45,521 nucleotides of DNA, taken from an uncultured Bacilli bacterium (lineage in GTDB: Bacteria > Bacillota_I > Bacilli_A > RF39 > UBA660). The stretch lies in contig CALVRE010000042.1 in NCBI GenBank assembly GCA_944358455.1, forward strand, positions 64,299 to 109,819, written 5' to 3'. A model generated the notes under the pieces. The model was not told where the DNA came from and searched no databases. It saw nothing but the letters and a program-made list of their open reading frames with translations. Made by a program: the position numbers and the translations under genes. How positions within the stretch are numbered: the stretch's first letter is position 1; each line of letters starts with the position of its first letter. Shown here piece by piece: positions 43,957 through 45,521 of this stretch.

Positions 43957-44052
43957 GTCAATAGGTAGTTACTATTGATGAAGTATGATGAATGTTGTAC
44001 GTTGTATGCTGTATGTTGTAAATAGGAATGCATTTTGCATTCCTATTTTTTT
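43957..44052 (+). ncRNA. Candidate small RNA of about 95 nt
   Basis: Transcription from the promoter at 43922-43950 would begin near 43957. A 5' hairpin CAATAG/CTATTG (43959-43964 with 43972-43977, extendable by two pairs) is followed by a G/U-rich unpaired stretch built of TGTTGTA/TGTATG-like repeats. It ends in a strong 12-bp terminator (44021-44032 with 44036-44047) and a T-run on the plus strand. No family recognised. Its 3' end is antisense to the last codons of the 108-residue gene. Confidence 0.55.
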
Positions 44053-44369
44053 CTTTCCAACATGCGATCGTACTGTTTATAAAGATATTGAACATTGTTT
44101 TCCAAGAAAAAATAATGAAGCACGTAGGCAATCAAAAAACAAAGTAATGCCAATACAACGATGATAAATAACCAGGAGAACAAGCAAAGATAGATAAAAA
44201 GTAATGTAAAGAGAGCGTAAAACATCGTTACAATCAAATGAATCAATCTTTCGTGTTGGAAGAATTCAATTTTCGTAAGATGATGTTCCATTTCCTCCCT
44301 ACTAAACGGTTTATCACTTTCTAGTCTTTGATCGATCATACTTACGTATTCCTTTAAATACTTTCTCAT
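44043..44369 (-). CDS. Small membrane protein of unknown function
   Basis: 108 residues. N-terminal amphipathic part (MRKYLKEYVSMIDQRLESDKPF), two adjacent membrane helices (about 44-66 and 68-90), basic C terminus (YDRMLERKK). No family recognised. Its stop codon lies inside the small-RNA terminator hairpin. An extended -10, TGCTATAAT (TATAAT at 44396-44401), is 27 bases upstream. Confidence 0.75.
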   Translation of the reverse strand: MRKYLKEYVSMIDQRLESDKPFSREEMEHHLTKIEFFQHERLIHLIVTMFYALFTLLFIYLCLFSWLFIIVVLALLCFLIAYVLHYFFLENNVQYLYKQYDRMLERKK

Positions 44370-44495
44370 AGCACCACTTCTTTCTAATTATTTTTATTAT
44401 AGCATAAAATTTCTTACATCGTCTTCATCAGAATGAATTCATTTTAATGATTAAGCAATTTTGGATTACAGACACCATTTTGGCTCATAATACAA

Positions 44496-44658
44496 TTTCC
44501 AATTCATAGGAAATATGCTATAATGTTTTATGGCGAGTGGTTTTGAATCTATTTGTCATCTTCGCCTAATATTTACATAAAAATCCAAGAATGCTTGTTT
44601 AAAATAAAAGGATTTCGTTATATCAAATGCATAGAACAAAAAGGAGAGAATTTTTAAA
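44496..44658 (+). promoter_or_regulatory. Promoter and leader of the DedA-family gene
   Basis: TTTCCA (44496-44501), 17-base spacer, TATAAT (44519-44524), then a leader of about 128 bases. It can form GGCGA/TCGCC (44532-44536 with 44562-44566) and AAATCC/GGATTT (about 44580 with 44610). I recognise no known riboswitch. AAAGGAG precedes the start codon. The stretch 44402-44495 holds nothing I can name. Confidence 0.5.
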
Positions 44659-45294
44659 ATGCAAGAATTTATATTGAGTATTATGAACCAATTTGGTTAT
44701 ATCGGAGTATTTTTGTTAATTGCGATCGAAAATATTTTCCCGCCAATTCCATCAGAGGTAATCTTGTTATTCGGTGGTTTTATGACTACTTATACAAGAT
44801 TAAACGTCATCGGAATGGTAATTGCATCTACTTTAGGATCTGTCATTGGAGCAATTGTCTTATACTATATTGGTAAAATTTTCAATAAAGATCGATTAAA
44901 AAAAATAATATCTGGAAAAATTGGTAAAATTATTCGTTTGAAGCCAAGTGATATCGATAAGGCAGATCAATGGTTTGATACAAAGGGAAATAAAACAGTC
45001 TTCTTCTGTCGTTTTGTTCCTCTCATTCGTAGTTTAATTTCTATTCCTGCTGGAATGAGTGAAATGCCAATGGGTAAATTTTTATTATATACGGTTATTG
45101 GATCAACCATTTGGAATACTGTTTTAATCATAGTAGGATCAATCGTGGGAGAAAATTGGACTTCTATTTTAAATATTTTAGATACCTACTCTCACATCGT
45201 TGTTATTTTACTAGCAATTATCGTTGTTGTCTTTGTTTATATCTTCTACCACAAACGAATGAAACAAGAAAAAACAAAAATCAATTCTAAATAG
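44659..45294 (+). CDS. DedA-family membrane protein
   Basis: 211 residues, five to six membrane segments with the DedA signatures ENIFPPIPSEVILLFGG near the N terminus and FCRFVPLIRSLISIPAGM in the middle. Family members such as B. subtilis UptA/YngC recycle undecaprenyl phosphate across the membrane in wall synthesis; others handle phospholipids. The essential Glu (IENIFPP...SE) and Arg (CRFVPLIRS) residues are present. Confidence 0.92.
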   Translation: MQEFILSIMNQFGYIGVFLLIAIENIFPPIPSEVILLFGGFMTTYTRLNVIGMVIASTLGSVIGAIVLYYIGKIFNKDRLKKIISGKIGKIIRLKPSDIDKADQWFDTKGNKTVFFCRFVPLIRSLISIPAGMSEMPMGKFLLYTVIGSTIWNTVLIIVGSIVGENWTSILNILDTYSHIVVILLAIIVVVFVYIFYHKRMKQEKTKINSK

Positions 45295-45306
45295 AATTGA
45301 TTTTTT
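45281..45306 (+). terminator. Intrinsic terminator overlapping the end of the DedA gene
   Basis: Nine-bp stem TCAATTCTA/TAGAATTGA (45281-45289 with 45292-45300) and T6. The TAG stop codon begins the 3' arm. Confidence 0.85.
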
Positions 45307-45392
45307 ATGATTGCTTTAAATTGTTTTACCTAGATGCAAATCTATTTTGATCGTTTTTTCAATGTATCAGTTATAGACTCAACCCTCTCTTA

Positions 45393-45421
45393 TAAAAAAA
45401 ATCAATCAAACATGATTGATT
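45393..45421 (-). terminator. Terminator after the tRNA-Thr gene
   Basis: AATCAATCA/TGATTGATT (45400-45408 with 45413-45421) with an eight-base T-run on the minus strand; 40 bases past the tRNA 3' end. Confidence 0.82.
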
Positions 45422-45461
45422 TCATACATGAAAGTTCGATCATTCGAACCGATTTCTAAAA

Positions 45462-45521
45462 TGGTGCCACAACCGTGAATTGAACACGGGTTAAAGCCTT
45501 ACCATGGCCTCGTAATACCAT
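45462..45521 (-). tRNA. tRNA-Thr (anticodon GGU), 5' part outside the window
   Basis: Read on the minus strand from the window edge: end of the D arm, anticodon stem AGGCC/GGCTT around loop ATGGTAA (anticodon GGT at plus 45501-45503, with U33 and A37), four-base variable loop TAAC, T arm CCGTG-TTCAATT-CACGG, acceptor 3' strand, A73 and an encoded CCA. The loop resembles E. coli tRNA-Thr(GGU). Confidence 0.85.

Noticed and set aside
43981-44020. GTTGTA/TGTATG repeats considered as a microsatellite or CRISPR-like array
   Set aside because: The units are short, irregular and unspaced; they are better described as the unpaired part of the candidate small RNA.
45434-45449. Inverted repeat GTTCGA/TCGAAC near the tRNA gene, considered as a LexA box
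   Set aside because: The half sites are in the opposite order to GAAC-N4-GTTC, and it lies in the trailer of the tRNA.

Overview
The window is AT-rich and comes from a low-GC, endospore-type Bacillota, probably an uncultured Bacilli/Erysipelotrichia-like (RF39-type) gut lineage; that placement is inference. Support comes from Gram-positive housekeeping genes with strong AGGAGG-type ribosome sites, LexA boxes of the Bacillus GAAC-N4-GTTC type, and the sporulation genes spoIIGA, sigE, sigG and ylmC/ymxH. UGA reads as stop: full-length proteins are obtained with the standard bacterial code. Most genes lie on the minus strand in short operons separated by intrinsic terminators, several of which enclose the stop codon of the gene they end.

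Layout. 1-6400: tgt (cut by the left edge), murF, a yneF-like gene, a probable sirA, tkt, an unlisted 48-codon membrane protein and the divergent lexA. This follows the Bacillus lexA-yneA-yneB-ynzC-tkt-sirA-yneF order, with three LexA boxes between the divergent genes. 6400-10600: a HTH/PemK-like fusion, a GluP-type rhomboid protease, an RluD-family pseudouridine synthase and lspA. 10600-13800: a CYTH protein, a short ORF or remnant, and a four-gene flavin-transfer operon (apbE, NusG-domain-II, Gx transporter, FMN-binding lipoprotein) resembling part of the Listeria extracellular electron transfer locus. 13850-28650: a CpoA-like glycosyltransferase, ylmC, sigG, three envelope genes, sigE, spoIIGA, ftsZ, ftsA, divIB, murB, murG and fucO. 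This is the division/sporulation cluster, with a three-gene block placed between sigE and sigG.

28750-39150 is the most unusual part. A response regulator and histidine kinase are followed by a membrane-anchored VanY-like protein that has lost most catalytic and zinc-binding residues, an FtsX-type ABC transporter, a two-gene secreted/pilin-like cassette and a second, paralogous ABC transporter. In front of the VanY-like gene are three direct repeats at 11-12 bp spacing placed as an OmpR-family activator site. I read this as a candidate envelope-stress or cell-wall-sensing system.

39180-45521: a P-loop kinase-like gene, an SLC1-family symporter with altered substrate and ion residues, a cysteine desulfurase, a pentapeptide-repeat protein, CorA, a candidate small RNA with its own promoter and terminator, a small membrane protein, a DedA-family protein and the 3' part of tRNA-Thr(GGU) at the right edge. 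I saw no insertion sequence, prophage, CRISPR array or rRNA.
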